Positions 1 to 7,212 of a stretch of 35,381 nucleotides of DNA are shown here, one piece after another (the first letter of the stretch is position 1; each line of letters opens with the position of its first letter). The DNA lies in the NCBI RefSeq assembly GCF_001591465.1, contig NZ_BCUY01000041.1:1-35381 (forward strand). The letters run 5' to 3'. Made by a program: the position numbers and the translations under genes. Below the pieces are notes generated by a model, which saw nothing but the letters and a program-made list of their open reading frames with translations, ran no database searches and was not told the DNA's origin. The DNA is from Cytobacillus firmus NBRC 15306 (GTDB taxonomy: Bacteria; Bacillota; Bacilli; Bacillales; Cytobacillaceae).

Positions 1-29
1 TAAAGCCTCCCACTGATTGAAGTTTCTCT

Positions 30-206
30 TTAAGAAAGCTTGCTTCCTATCGATTTTATTTTCTCACCGACAGTGCACTCTGTAATGCAAAATCGATGGG
101 CATATCTGCGCCCTTTTTCATCTTTATGATGTTTATGAAGGAAGCAGTCTTTGCAGTAACTGGTTATCAGCTCCTCCACTTCATTGATAATTTCCTTTCT
201 GCTCAA
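30..206 (-). CDS. ypeQ: small zinc-finger protein, YpeQ-like
   Basis: A 58-residue ORF. The Cys/His-rich core runs C18-x2-C21, then H24, H26, H27, H37, then C40-x3-C44 followed by TVGEK. This matches my memory of the Bacillus zinc-finger family that includes YpeQ (pattern YCxxCFLxxH...FCxxxCTVGEK). The in-frame stop just upstream leaves TTG at 206 as the only plausible start; a GGAAGG lies 11 bases before it, which is somewhat far. It begins 27 bases after the ypeP stop, so the two genes probably share an mRNA. The C-spacing suggests one bound zinc ion. The biochemical role is unknown. Confidence 0.75.
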   Translation of the reverse strand: MSRKEIINEVEELITSYCKDCFLHKHHKDEKGRRYAHRFCITECTVGEKIKSIGSKLS

Positions 207-233
207 AACGGTTCACGCCTTCCTTATTTGCGA

Positions 234-890
234 TTATATGATCTGCATTTTGCTGTTAATAAATTTCCCTTGCAGTGCCTGGCTTGCCAGCTTATCCGCT
301 TCTTTATTTTCATTGCGCGGAATGGATTTATATCTTGGCAGTATGCCCAGCTTTTTAATCTTTTCTTCTATCCGGTCAAGCCAGCGATTCAGATTTTCTT
401 CATAACAAGGCCATTCACCTTCAAGCTGTTTTAATACTACCTGGGAATCCCCCTTAAATTCACATGTCATATGATGAACGCCCATTTCTTCAAGCAGATT
501 CAGGGTGTAATAAATTGCTGCATATTCTGCCTCATTATTATTATCCATCTCATCAAAAAGCTCATTTGCCCGCACACGATACTTTTTTTTGCCCTGTTTA
601 AAATAAATGACCGCACCGAGTCCGGCCTGGCCGGTATCTTTATTAAAGCCGCCATCAAAAAATACGGTAATATCATGAGGGTCCTCTTCAACTTCCATAA
701 GAAGCTTTTTCATTTCCTTTGTGCTCCAGGAAGTGCCGGCTTCATCATAATAAATTACCTCTTTGCCCTTGCCCGACTTTTCAATATCTTCACCAGCCTG
801 CAAAGCAGTTTCACCATCGATCAGGTCTGAAGTAAACAAAATATCCTCAGTTCCTTTAAGTTTATATTTCCATTCTAATTTATATTTCAT
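234..890 (-). CDS. ypeP: RNase H-like protein with an extra N-terminal domain, YpeP-like
   Basis: 218 residues. Residues 1-70 form a small charged domain rich in Lys and Glu; residues 73-205 form an RNase H fold. The acidic residues expected for two-metal catalysis are all visible: D79 (FFDGG), E122 (NNNEAEY), D148 (KGDSQ) and D199 (NKEADKLA), so nuclease activity on RNA/DNA hybrids is possible. The N-terminal extension separates it from the compact YpdQ type also present here. It heads a small leftward operon with ypeQ and is divergent from ypdP. The SD is weak (AAAGG about 10 bases before ATG). The family assignment is firm; the substrate is unknown, and the symbol rests on synteny with the B. 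subtilis ypeP-ypdP-ypdQ order. Confidence 0.8.
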   Translation of the reverse strand: MKYKLEWKYKLKGTEDILFTSDLIDGETALQAGEDIEKSGKGKEVIYYDEAGTSWSTKEMKKLLMEVEEDPHDITVFFDGGFNKDTGQAGLGAVIYFKQGKKKYRVRANELFDEMDNNNEAEYAAIYYTLNLLEEMGVHHMTCEFKGDSQVVLKQLEGEWPCYEENLNRWLDRIEEKIKKLGILPRYKSIPRNENKEADKLASQALQGKFINSKMQII

Positions 891-1002
891 TGAGGTCAGC
901 CTTTCTGTACTTTATTAGCTGGTTATCATTATTAGAACTGTTTGCAATAGTTGAACTTATTATACTTTCCTTTGTTTATTACTAAATGAGTATATTTCAA
1001 GG

Positions 1003-1008
1003 TATAAT
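1003..1008 (+). promoter_or_regulatory. probable -10 box of the ypdP promoter
   Basis: A perfect TATAAT 22 bases before the preQ1 aptamer; no good -35 is seen. The predicted start near 1015 would put the complete riboswitch in the leader. Confidence 0.45.
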
Positions 1009-1029
1009 GGTCAATGACATTTTTATATT

Positions 1030-1068
1030 CTGCGGTTCGAAAACTCCCGCATTAACAAAACTAGGAGG
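1030..1068 (+). promoter_or_regulatory. preQ1-I riboswitch in the ypdP leader (translational)
   Basis: The leader folds as stem TGCGG/CCGCA, with UUC following GG on the 5' side and CUCCC on the 3' side. An A-rich tail UUAACAAAACUAGG follows. This arrangement closely follows the preQ1 class I aptamer, especially the Thermoanaerobacter tengcongensis form with its UUAACAAAACAAGG tail. The tail runs directly into the SD AGGAGG (1063-1068), so ligand binding should hide the ribosome site and lower YpdP synthesis when preQ1 is plentiful. No terminator hairpin follows, which supports translational control. The family match is from memory; ligand response is inferred. Confidence 0.85.
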
Positions 1069-1074
1069 AATTTG

Positions 1075-1752
1075 ATGTTTAATGAATGGTTTGGATTGCT
1101 TTTTGCAATAATTAATTTCATTTTAGTATTGGCGATGTACCGCCTGTTCGGAAAGACTGGTCTTTTCGTGTGGATCGGCTTCTCCACTGTCATGGCCAAC
1201 CTTCAAGTCGTAAAAACAATTGAAATGTTCGGGCTGACCGCCACTTTAGGCAACGCTATGTATGGTACAGCTTTTCTTGTTACAGATATCTTAAATGAGA
1301 AGTACGGAAAAGAAGAAGCGAAAAAAGCTGTATGGCTCGGTTTCTTTACTCTTCTGTCCATGACCCTAATCATGCAGATGGTATTACTGTTCAAACCGCA
1401 TGAAACGGATTTTGCACAGGAATCTCTCAGCACTCTTTTCTCGGTTCTGCCGCGAATTGCTGCAGGAAGCCTCGCTGCCTATTTAGTCAGCCAATTTACA
1501 GATGTTTATATCTTTACCTATTTAAAAAAGAAATTTCCAAAAGACGGCCAGTTTTGGATCAGGAATAATGGCAGCACCATGATCAGCCAGCTATTGGATA
1601 GCCTTGTATTTACAAGCATTGCCTTCCTCGGTGTATTTTCCCTGGAAGAATGGATTCAAATTTTCATCACAACTTACTTGCTGAAATTTATAGTAGCTGT
1701 ACTTGATACCCCGTTTGGCTATATTGCTAAACGTTTCCCAGTAAAAGATTAG
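1075..1752 (+). CDS. ypdP: queuosine-precursor transporter family (VUT/DUF165), YpdP
   Basis: 225 residues with about six hydrophobic segments. It contains the family stretch ending TDILNEKYGKEEAKKAVWLG and a late GSTMISQLLDS segment typical of the YhhQ/VUT (COG1738) transporters that take up queuosine precursors. ATG at 1075 is chosen over the in-frame TTG at 1072 because AGGAGG lies six bases before it. The preQ1-I aptamer overlapping that SD is independent evidence that the cargo is preQ1 or a related 7-deazaguanine. The next gene, ypdQ, starts 100 bases downstream beyond a terminator. Confidence 0.85.
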   Translation: MFNEWFGLLFAIINFILVLAMYRLFGKTGLFVWIGFSTVMANLQVVKTIEMFGLTATLGNAMYGTAFLVTDILNEKYGKEEAKKAVWLGFFTLLSMTLIMQMVLLFKPHETDFAQESLSTLFSVLPRIAAGSLAAYLVSQFTDVYIFTYLKKKFPKDGQFWIRNNGSTMISQLLDSLVFTSIAFLGVFSLEEWIQIFITTYLLKFIVAVLDTPFGYIAKRFPVKD

Positions 1753-1775
1753 GATGCCGTTTAGGTATCCTTTTT
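1751..1775 (+). terminator. intrinsic terminator after ypdP
   Basis: AGGATGCC/GGTATCCT stem (one G-U pair) with loop GTTTA, followed by a run of five T. It overlaps the last base of the ypdP stop codon. Confidence 0.8.
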
Positions 1776-1852
1776 CTGCAGTATCAACTATTTTTGTGAT
1801 AAACTACATTTAGTTTACCCTATTATAGTGTTAAAATCAGGAGGCAATTCAA

Positions 1853-2266
1853 TTGATTGAAGTATATATCGATGGAGCAAGTGCGGGAAACCCGGGTCCC
1901 AGCGGTGCAGGCATATTTATAAAAAATAATGGCCAGGTTGAACGCTTTTCCATCGCATTGGGCTGCATGGAAAATCACGAAGCAGAATACCGTGCATTTA
2001 TTCATGCACTGAAATTATGCATTGATAAGGGATATAAAACTGTTTCGTTTCGAACGGATTCACAGCTTGTTAACCGTGCTGTTGAAAAAGAATTTGTAAA
2101 AAATAAAAAGTTTGCCCCACTGCTTGAAGAAGCTTTGGAGCTTACAGGAAAATTTGATATATTTTTTATGAAGTGGGTTCCCAGCTCTGAAAACAAGGCA
2201 GCGGATGAATTAGCAAGAGCTGCCATTCACAAAAACAAAGTGAAAGGTCAGGAAAATCATGAATAG
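1853..2266 (+). CDS. ypdQ: ribonuclease HI family protein, YpdQ
   Basis: 137 residues, a bare RNase H fold. It starts with IEVYIDGASAGNPGPSG and carries D7, E45 (NHEAEY), D69 (RTDSQ) and D118 (NKAADELA), the full acidic set, so hydrolysis of RNA in RNA/DNA hybrids is plausible. Start codon is TTG, set by AGGAGG eight bases upstream. It lacks the basic handle of E. coli RNase HI, like other short Gram-positive YpdQ proteins. It overlaps the following transporter gene by 8 bases, implying translational coupling. Activity in B. subtilis homologues has been debated; here only the motifs are seen. Confidence 0.85.
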   Translation: MIEVYIDGASAGNPGPSGAGIFIKNNGQVERFSIALGCMENHEAEYRAFIHALKLCIDKGYKTVSFRTDSQLVNRAVEKEFVKNKKFAPLLEEALELTGKFDIFFMKWVPSSENKAADELARAAIHKNKVKGQENHE

Positions 2267-3179
2267 ATCAGTAATATTTGCAGATGTAAGCCTTTTGCTG
2301 GTTGCCTTTGTGTGGGGAACCACCTTTGTGCTAGTACAAAACGCCATTGCTTTTCTTGAGCCATTCTCTTTTAATGGTGTCCGTTTTTTCCTGGCCGCTT
2401 TAATTCTGGGCGGATGGCTTGTTATTTTTGAAAGAAAACAGATAAAGAAGATGGATAGAAAGCTTTTAATATCCGGAGTTATTATGGGCTTGTTTTTATT
2501 TATAGGCTATGCCTTTCAAACGATCGGCCTGCTGCACACAACTTCTTCAAAAGCGGGCTTTATTACAGGGTTAAGTGTAGTAATGGTTCCAGTCTTTTCT
2601 TTAATGCTGCTAAAAATCAAGCCGGGATTCAATGCCATTATCGGAGTTTCAATCGCGACGGCCGGACTATATTTTCTAACCATGACCGATAATGCCCCGT
2701 TGAATATTGGTGATGCCTATGTATTAATCTGTGCTGTCGGTTTTGCTCTCCATATTATCTTTACAGGTAAATACAGCAGCAAATACCCTGCCCTGCTATT
2801 AACGGTTATCCAAGTAAGTTCGGTGGCAGTATTATCAGTTATTTTCGCATTGATCACTGAAGACTGGCAGCAGGCATTGGAGACAGAAGTTTTATTTAAA
2901 GCCAATGTGGTTACTGCGCTTATTGTGACTTCACTTTTTGCTACCGCTATCGCATTCTTTGCACAGACGGCATTTCAGAAGTACACAACACCAACAAGAG
3001 TTGCCCTGATTTTCGCTATGGAGCCTGTGTTTGCAGCAGCTGCAGGATTTATGTGGGCGAATGAAAGACTTTCGTTTAGTGCCCTGGCCGGCTGTCTGCT
3101 TATTTTTGCGGGAATGATTTTTGCAGAACTGCCTGCTAAGAAAACGTTTTTAACCTTCAGAAAAAAAACAGCTTCATAA
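2259..3179 (+). CDS. EamA/DMT-family transporter
   Basis: 306 residues with ten predicted membrane helices in two repeated EamA halves. The first begins LLVAFVWGTTFVLVQNAI; the second ends with the typical EPVFAAAAGFMWANERLS and a final LLIFAGMIFAEL helix. Such proteins export small metabolites, often amino acids, from the cytoplasm; the substrate cannot be read from sequence. The start overlaps the end of ypdQ by 8 bases, with AGGA seven bases before ATG. A strong bidirectional terminator follows. Confidence 0.85.
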   Translation: MNRSVIFADVSLLLVAFVWGTTFVLVQNAIAFLEPFSFNGVRFFLAALILGGWLVIFERKQIKKMDRKLLISGVIMGLFLFIGYAFQTIGLLHTTSSKAGFITGLSVVMVPVFSLMLLKIKPGFNAIIGVSIATAGLYFLTMTDNAPLNIGDAYVLICAVGFALHIIFTGKYSSKYPALLLTVIQVSSVAVLSVIFALITEDWQQALETEVLFKANVVTALIVTSLFATAIAFFAQTAFQKYTTPTRVALIFAMEPVFAAAAGFMWANERLSFSALAGCLLIFAGMIFAELPAKKTFLTFRKKTAS

Positions 3180-3183
3180 TTCA

Positions 3184-3218
3184 AAAAAGGCGTGTTCTCG
3201 AAACAGACACGCCTTTTT
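3184..3218. terminator. bidirectional intrinsic terminator
   Basis: AAAAAGGCGTGT/ACACGCCTTTTT stem with an A-tract on one side and a T-tract on the other. It ends transcription of the DMT gene from the left and of the small gene at 3217-3480 from the right. Confidence 0.9.
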
Positions 3219-3480
3219 AGATGATTGCTTTTTCTTTTACAAATTTTATTGCTTCCCGCCTGCTGGTTATATTCTTTGAAACCAAAGTCTCCAGCAAAGA
3301 AACGTAGAAACTTCCGTCAAATGATTTCTGTGCCTTTAATGTCAGTTCTATTGCTGCATTGGCCAGCTCGTCAGAAGCATTGGTATAATGTTTGCCAAAG
3401 TAAATGAAGCCAACTGCGTCCTCCCTGAATTGAAAACCTTTACTTTGCAAAAAATGCAAATATTCTTCAACTGTCTTCAT
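3217..3480 (-). CDS. small conserved protein (DUF6123-like)
   Basis: 87 residues, soluble, mostly helical. It begins MKTVEEYLHFLQSKGFQ and ends with TSRREAIKFVKEKAI. It resembles the Bacillus-restricted DUF6123 family as I remember it; no catalytic motif is seen. The start ATG follows GAGGG about eight bases upstream. It lies convergent to the DMT gene and shares its terminator. Function unknown. Confidence 0.65.
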   Translation of the reverse strand: MKTVEEYLHFLQSKGFQFREDAVGFIYFGKHYTNASDELANAAIELTLKAQKSFDGSFYVSLLETLVSKNITSRREAIKFVKEKAII

Positions 3481-3594
3481 TGTATTTACCCTCTTCCCCT
3501 GCTCCTCCTGTATTCTTAAATCTTAACTGATTTTTCGACACTTATCTACCTTTTTTCGGCATGAAGCAGGGGCGCTGTAAGCTCAAGTGAGCAG

Positions 3595-4059
3595 CTATTT
3601 TTTCTTTTTAGTAAGGAGGTAACCAAGTGTTCCGGTTAATACACCCAGGAGTGCTCCTCCTAATACTTCAGCAGGCTGGTGGCCAAGCATTTCCTTCAGC
3701 TTTTTTGGACCTTCTTCCTCAAATTTTACGGTTTCATCTTTGTGAATTTTATCAACCAGCTCACCCAGACTGTTTACCTTTAAGGTAAGCTCACCTGTCT
3801 GGCGCCTGATTCCCTGTGCATCATACATTACGATCAGGCCATAAACCAGTGATAGAGCAAAATCCACCGTTGGTACACCCCGCTTTAAAGCAATAAACGT
3901 GGTTAAAGACGATACGCCTGCCGAATGGGAACTTGGCATGCCTCCTGTCTGGAAAAATAAATCCGGACGCAGTTCTCCCTTTTTCACGTAGTGGATCGGA
4001 ATTTTCAGGCCCTGTGCCAGCCCTATACTTAAAAGAGCAATATAAACTCCCTTATTCAT
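3595..4059 (-). CDS. divergent PAP2 family membrane protein (YuiD-like, DUF212)
   Basis: 154 residues. Signature segments are GGMPSSHSAGVSSL (residues about 39-52) and YDAQGIRRQTGE, which together define the divergent PAP2/acid phosphatase-VanZ-like family. LGHQPAEVLGGALLG followed by a C-terminal helix and KKKK tail completes it. Three to four hydrophobic segments place it in the membrane. By family it may act on lipid phosphates, but no activity is established. SD GAGGTGAG lies just before ATG. It is a single gene; no clear terminator is seen after it. Confidence 0.85.
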   Translation of the reverse strand: MNKGVYIALLSIGLAQGLKIPIHYVKKGELRPDLFFQTGGMPSSHSAGVSSLTTFIALKRGVPTVDFALSLVYGLIVMYDAQGIRRQTGELTLKVNSLGELVDKIHKDETVKFEEEGPKKLKEMLGHQPAEVLGGALLGVLTGTLGYLLTKKKK

Positions 4060-4282
4060 AAAAACTCACCTCATCATTAGTGTTAAGTATGCAGACTTTT
4101 ATTATTCCTCCTTCACACGCTAAATAGATTGGATTTTGAGGAGTAATATAAACCGGATCTGAAGAAATAATTCACCGCATCAGTTGCTAAATTGTACCCT
4201 GCCTGTACATGATTAAAACCCGAAGACTTTAACAATAATAAGCTTATCAAATGAAGAATTGCTGGCTTAGGAGGTGAATCAG

Positions 4283-4420
4283 ATGAGTAAAAACGGACAT
4301 ACAAACAGAGGAAAAAAAGCACCTGGCGTAAACCCGCAAGGATACGGACAGGATGCTGAATTTGCAGAAGAGCCTAAAAGCAAGCTGGAGAATGCAGCGA
4401 AGAAGAAAAATACTAAATAA
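4283..4420 (+). CDS. sspL: small acid-soluble spore protein SspL-like
   Basis: 45 residues: MSKNGHTNRGKKAPGVNPQG, then YGQDAEFAEEPKSKLE and a Lys-rich end. The NPQG and P-K-(S/T)-x-LE-x-x-A-K-K features match SspL (B. subtilis SspL is 42 residues). Its position immediately before ypcP is the same as in B. subtilis. SD GGAGGTGA sits 5-6 bases before ATG. It is expected to be made in the forespore under sigma-G; I could not identify a convincing sigma-G promoter in the 220 bases upstream. The exact role in spores is unknown for this minor family. Confidence 0.85.
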   Translation: MSKNGHTNRGKKAPGVNPQGYGQDAEFAEEPKSKLENAAKKKNTK

Positions 4421-4430
4421 TATTAGGATG

Positions 4431-4451
4431 GCCGCCACGTGCGGCTTTTTT
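4431..4451 (+). terminator. intrinsic terminator after sspL
   Basis: GCCGC/GCGGC stem with loop CACGT followed by six T. Confidence 0.85.
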
Positions 4452-4463
4452 CGATGTATGCAT

Positions 4464-4489
4464 AAAAAAACTCCAGGCTAAGCCTGGAG
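4464..4489 (-). terminator. intrinsic terminator after ypcP
   Basis: Perfect CTCCAGGCT/AGCCTGGAG stem, followed on the minus strand by seven T (4464-4470). It is adjacent to the oppositely oriented sspL terminator. Confidence 0.9.
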
Positions 4490-4495
4490 CTTTAT

Positions 4496-5386
4496 TTATG
4501 CATATTCCTTTTTAATATCAAGGAATCTGTGAAGGCCGCGGAATTCAATTTCAGTGAATTTCTCGAGGACCTTTTCACGGTTCATTGTGAATTGGGCGAG
4601 GTCAAGAGGGCATTCAACAGGAACGTCGCATTTTATTTCGGCCAGCTGCCTGCTCAAGTGGAGCATTTCAAGATCCTGTTCGATCTTGGCACGCTGTCCT
4701 TTTGTTAGCTGTTCCAGATTTTCTAATACGCCTTCGATATGCTCAAATTGCTGAAGCAGCTTAAGCGCTGTTTTTTCGCCAATTCCTTTTACTCCGGGAT
4801 AATTATCACTTGTATCTCCCATGAAGGCTTTCAAATCAATCATCTGCTTCGGTGTTATTCCCTTTTCTTCATAAAAGGTTTCTGTCGTATGCACCAGATA
4901 ATTGCCGTAGCCTTTTTGCAGCAAAATGACAGAAATATTATCATCCAGAAGCTGAAGGATATCCTGGTCGCCAGTAAGGATCAGTACTTCCGCTTCCTGG
5001 CTTGCTTTTCTTGCAATGGTGCCAATGCAGTCATCAGCTTCATATCCTTCAAGGCCAATATTTGGAACATCAAAAGCTTCCACGACTTCTTTTACCAAAT
5101 CGAATTGAGGCACAAGTTCAATTGGAGCTTCAGGACGGTTTGCTTTATAGGCATCAAACATTTCCGTACGGAAGGTTTTGCTTCCCATATCCCAGCAAAC
5201 GGCCACATGAGTCGGGCTAAAGGAAGAAACAGCCGTTAAAAAGTGTTTAACAAATCCGTAAACTCCATTTGTAGGTATTCCTTTTGAATTTATCATAAAT
5301 TGACCGGACATCGCTGTTGCAAAATATGCCCTGAACAGCAGAGCCATTCCATCAACCAGCAGCAGTGAAGGTTTTTTCTCGTTCAT
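4496..5386 (-). CDS. ypcP: 5'-3' exonuclease (YpcP/ExoR), PolA-type PIN/FEN nuclease
   Basis: 296 residues, the size of a free-standing 5' nuclease domain of DNA polymerase I. Visible motifs in order: LLVDGMALLFRAYFA near the N-terminus, GYEADDCIGTIA, LTGDQDILQLL and GDTSDNYPGVKGIGEKTALKLL, the last being the H3TH DNA-binding element. Metal-binding aspartates are intact. It should remove RNA primers and 5' flaps during Okazaki-fragment maturation, in parallel with PolA. GGAGGCGG lies five bases before ATG, and an extended -10 promoter is seen upstream. It keeps the sspL-ypcP neighbourhood of B. subtilis. Confidence 0.93.
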   Translation of the reverse strand: MNEKKPSLLLVDGMALLFRAYFATAMSGQFMINSKGIPTNGVYGFVKHFLTAVSSFSPTHVAVCWDMGSKTFRTEMFDAYKANRPEAPIELVPQFDLVKEVVEAFDVPNIGLEGYEADDCIGTIARKASQEAEVLILTGDQDILQLLDDNISVILLQKGYGNYLVHTTETFYEEKGITPKQMIDLKAFMGDTSDNYPGVKGIGEKTALKLLQQFEHIEGVLENLEQLTKGQRAKIEQDLEMLHLSRQLAEIKCDVPVECPLDLAQFTMNREKVLEKFTEIEFRGLHRFLDIKKEYA

Positions 5387-5418
5387 TTTTCCGCCTCCCG
5401 ATTATAATCATAACAACT

Positions 5419-5427
5419 ATTATATCA
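5419..5427 (-). promoter_or_regulatory. extended -10 promoter of ypcP
   Basis: On the minus strand TGATATAAT gives a consensus TATAAT with the TGn extension; the -35 is poor, as is normal for extended -10 promoters. It lies about 33 bases before the ypcP ATG. Confidence 0.6.
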
Positions 5428-5465
5428 TGGGAAACTCTCCGTTTCTCTTGAAAAGTTTTACAGCC

Positions 5466-6068
5466 CTATTCTGTTTCCCTTATTAGTTCAACTCCATGTT
5501 CTTCCAGTTCATAGTAAGTAGCGATTCGCGCATTTCGGACATTATTATTTAATGGATACGCATATGTAGTTCCATCTTTAAAGGTAAAGATTAATTCATC
5601 ATCAGACATAACACCCATTTTGTTTATGACCGTTTGCCTGGCATGTTTGATTTCCGGCCAATTATAGTGCTTCTCCTTCAAACTGAATAATGTATTAAAA
5701 TGGACACCATTCTTATCAATATAGTGGTAATAATCAAAACTGAGGATAACTGTAGCCAGTGAAAACAAAAAACCGGCTCCTGTAATAAATTTCGCAATCC
5801 TGCCAAATTTTTCAGCACTGTGCAGCCAAACCCCCACTAGGATAAAGATCCCCATCAATGCCAAAGCTATGCTAAATGTAACATAAGCAGCTTTAGGCGC
5901 TTCGAAAACCCAGGTCCCTTCAGGTCTGAAAAATTGTGCCTGAAATGGTGAAAGTAAAAATATAGGAATAAAAATTGCTGACAATATTAGAATGATTGCA
6001 GTCGTTACCAATATTTGTTTTGTTTCAGTTCTTTGTTTTTTTGTTATCGTGTAGCCCGAAGTATTCAT
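5466..6068 (-). CDS. unknown membrane protein with C-terminal soluble domain
   Basis: 200 residues. Three hydrophobic helices (about residues 20-42, 62-82, 93-112) are followed by a soluble 85-residue domain with an alternating beta pattern (FTFKDGTTYAYPLNNNVR). That domain has the look of a small PH-like or GRAM-like fold, but I do not recognise a named family. A GGAGTGG precedes ATG by a few bases. It stands alone, between the ypcP promoter and the terminator of the rhodanese operon. No function is proposed. Confidence 0.7.
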   Translation of the reverse strand: MNTSGYTITKKQRTETKQILVTTAIILILSAIFIPIFLLSPFQAQFFRPEGTWVFEAPKAAYVTFSIALALMGIFILVGVWLHSAEKFGRIAKFITGAGFLFSLATVILSFDYYHYIDKNGVHFNTLFSLKEKHYNWPEIKHARQTVINKMGVMSDDELIFTFKDGTTYAYPLNNNVRNARIATYYELEEHGVELIRETE

Positions 6069-6128
6069 TTAACCACTCCATTTTCAAAATCTATTAAACC
6101 TTTTAAATTATATAATAATTTTAACAGT

Positions 6129-6156
6129 AAAAAAATCCCTTTTTTTTAAAGGGATT
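6129..6156 (-). terminator. intrinsic terminator ending the dynA-rhodanese operon
   Basis: AATCCCTTT/AAAGGGATT stem, followed on the minus strand by seven T (6129-6135). Confidence 0.8.
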
Positions 6157-6159
6157 CCT

Positions 6160-6996
6160 CTATTTTTCGACAGTTTCTATTTTATTTCCGTCATAAGAGA
6201 TCCAATCGCTGAAGCTTCCAACATATAATTTAACATTACGGAAGCCAGCTTCCTTTAATGCCAGAAAATTAGGTGCTGCTGTTACCCCAGAACCGCAGTA
6301 AACAACTACAGGTTTATTCTTATCGATGTCTGCAAACCGTTTTTCCTGTTCCTCTGCTTCTTTAAACCTGCCATTTTTATACGCTTCAAGCCAAACTCTA
6401 TTGATTGCTCCAGGGATATGGCCGGCTTTTTTATCAATTGGCTCCTCCAGTCCCAGGTATCTCTTTTCCTCTCTCGAGTCAATAATTACAGCAGTATCCT
6501 GATTACCGGTATATTCTTTAACTTCTTCGTATGAGGCAAGTATGTCAGGCCGCAGATCGATTTTAAAGTCAGCTGGCCCGAAGCTTTGAATCTTATTATT
6601 CAAAGGATAGTCGCTTTCAGCCCATTCTTTATATCCGCCGTTCAATACATAAACTTTATCATGTCCCAAATACCTGAGGAGCCACCAGAACCTTGCGGCA
6701 AAAGCCCCTTCTCCTCCATCATAGGCAATTACTGTGGTATCCCTGCTGATACCAGCCTTCTCCAGGACTTCTTTAAATTGAGAGGGATTTGGAAGCGGGT
6801 GCCTGCCCCCATGTTCTCTAACAGGGCCCGACAGATCCTTCTCTAAATCAAAATACACGGCATTGGGAATATGGCTGAGATTATATAAGCTGCGCCCTTC
6901 TTCAGGTGACCCAAGTTTAAAGCGGCAGTCGGCAATTCGGATATTAGGATCATCCAGTTTAGTTACTACCCATTCCTTTTCTACCTGATACTTCAT
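6160..6996 (-). CDS. tandem rhodanese sulfurtransferase
   Basis: 278 residues with two rhodanese domains. The N-terminal inactive domain has AYDGGEG where a catalytic loop would be. The C-terminal domain has the active loop CGSGVTA with Cys234, followed by VKLYVGSFSDWI. The CGSG(V/I)T loop is typical of the thiosulfate/3-mercaptopyruvate sulfurtransferase group, which moves sulfane sulfur to cyanide or thiol acceptors. Its ATG overlaps the stop of the preceding small Cys gene (ATGA), so the two are translationally coupled. Donor specificity cannot be read with confidence. Confidence 0.88.
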   Translation of the reverse strand: MKYQVEKEWVVTKLDDPNIRIADCRFKLGSPEEGRSLYNLSHIPNAVYFDLEKDLSGPVREHGGRHPLPNPSQFKEVLEKAGISRDTTVIAYDGGEGAFAARFWWLLRYLGHDKVYVLNGGYKEWAESDYPLNNKIQSFGPADFKIDLRPDILASYEEVKEYTGNQDTAVIIDSREEKRYLGLEEPIDKKAGHIPGAINRVWLEAYKNGRFKEAEEQEKRFADIDKNKPVVVYCGSGVTAAPNFLALKEAGFRNVKLYVGSFSDWISYDGNKIETVEK

Positions 6997-7184
6997 TTAA
7001 GGTTCTCCCCTTTTCTCTTTTCCATCAGGCGTTTTATATGTTCCTTTGGTGTCCAGCAGTTAAATTGATAGCCAGGTTTCGTTTCATAGCCCAGTCTGCT
7101 GCAAAAATAAACCATTCCTTCTTTACGCTTTTCAGGATGGAAGTTTACGCAGGTTGCACATGCATGAAATAAATTTTTCTCCAT
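6993..7184 (-). CDS. small four-cysteine protein
   Basis: 63 residues with Cys9-x2-Cys12, Cys28 and Cys43 (CATC...FCSRLGY...FNCW), an arrangement suited to binding one zinc or iron, then a basic tail KRLMEKRKGENLK. AAGGGAG lies four bases before ATG. Its stop overlaps the start of the sulfurtransferase gene, so a partnership in sulfur handling is a reasonable inference. I do not recall a named family for it. Confidence 0.75.
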   Translation of the reverse strand: MEKNLFHACATCVNFHPEKRKEGMVYFCSRLGYETKPGYQFNCWTPKEHIKRLMEKRKGENLK

Positions 7185-7212
7185 AGCTCTCCCTTTACTT
7201 CTCAGAATGATT

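Noticed and set aside
920-934. Fur-like sequence TGGTTATCATTATTA upstream of ypeP
   Set aside because: Only 11 of 14 positions match, in AT-rich DNA, and no promoter is aligned with it.
4739-5239. 166-residue ORF antisense to ypcP
   Set aside because: It lies wholly opposite a strongly conserved exonuclease and has no domain or SD.
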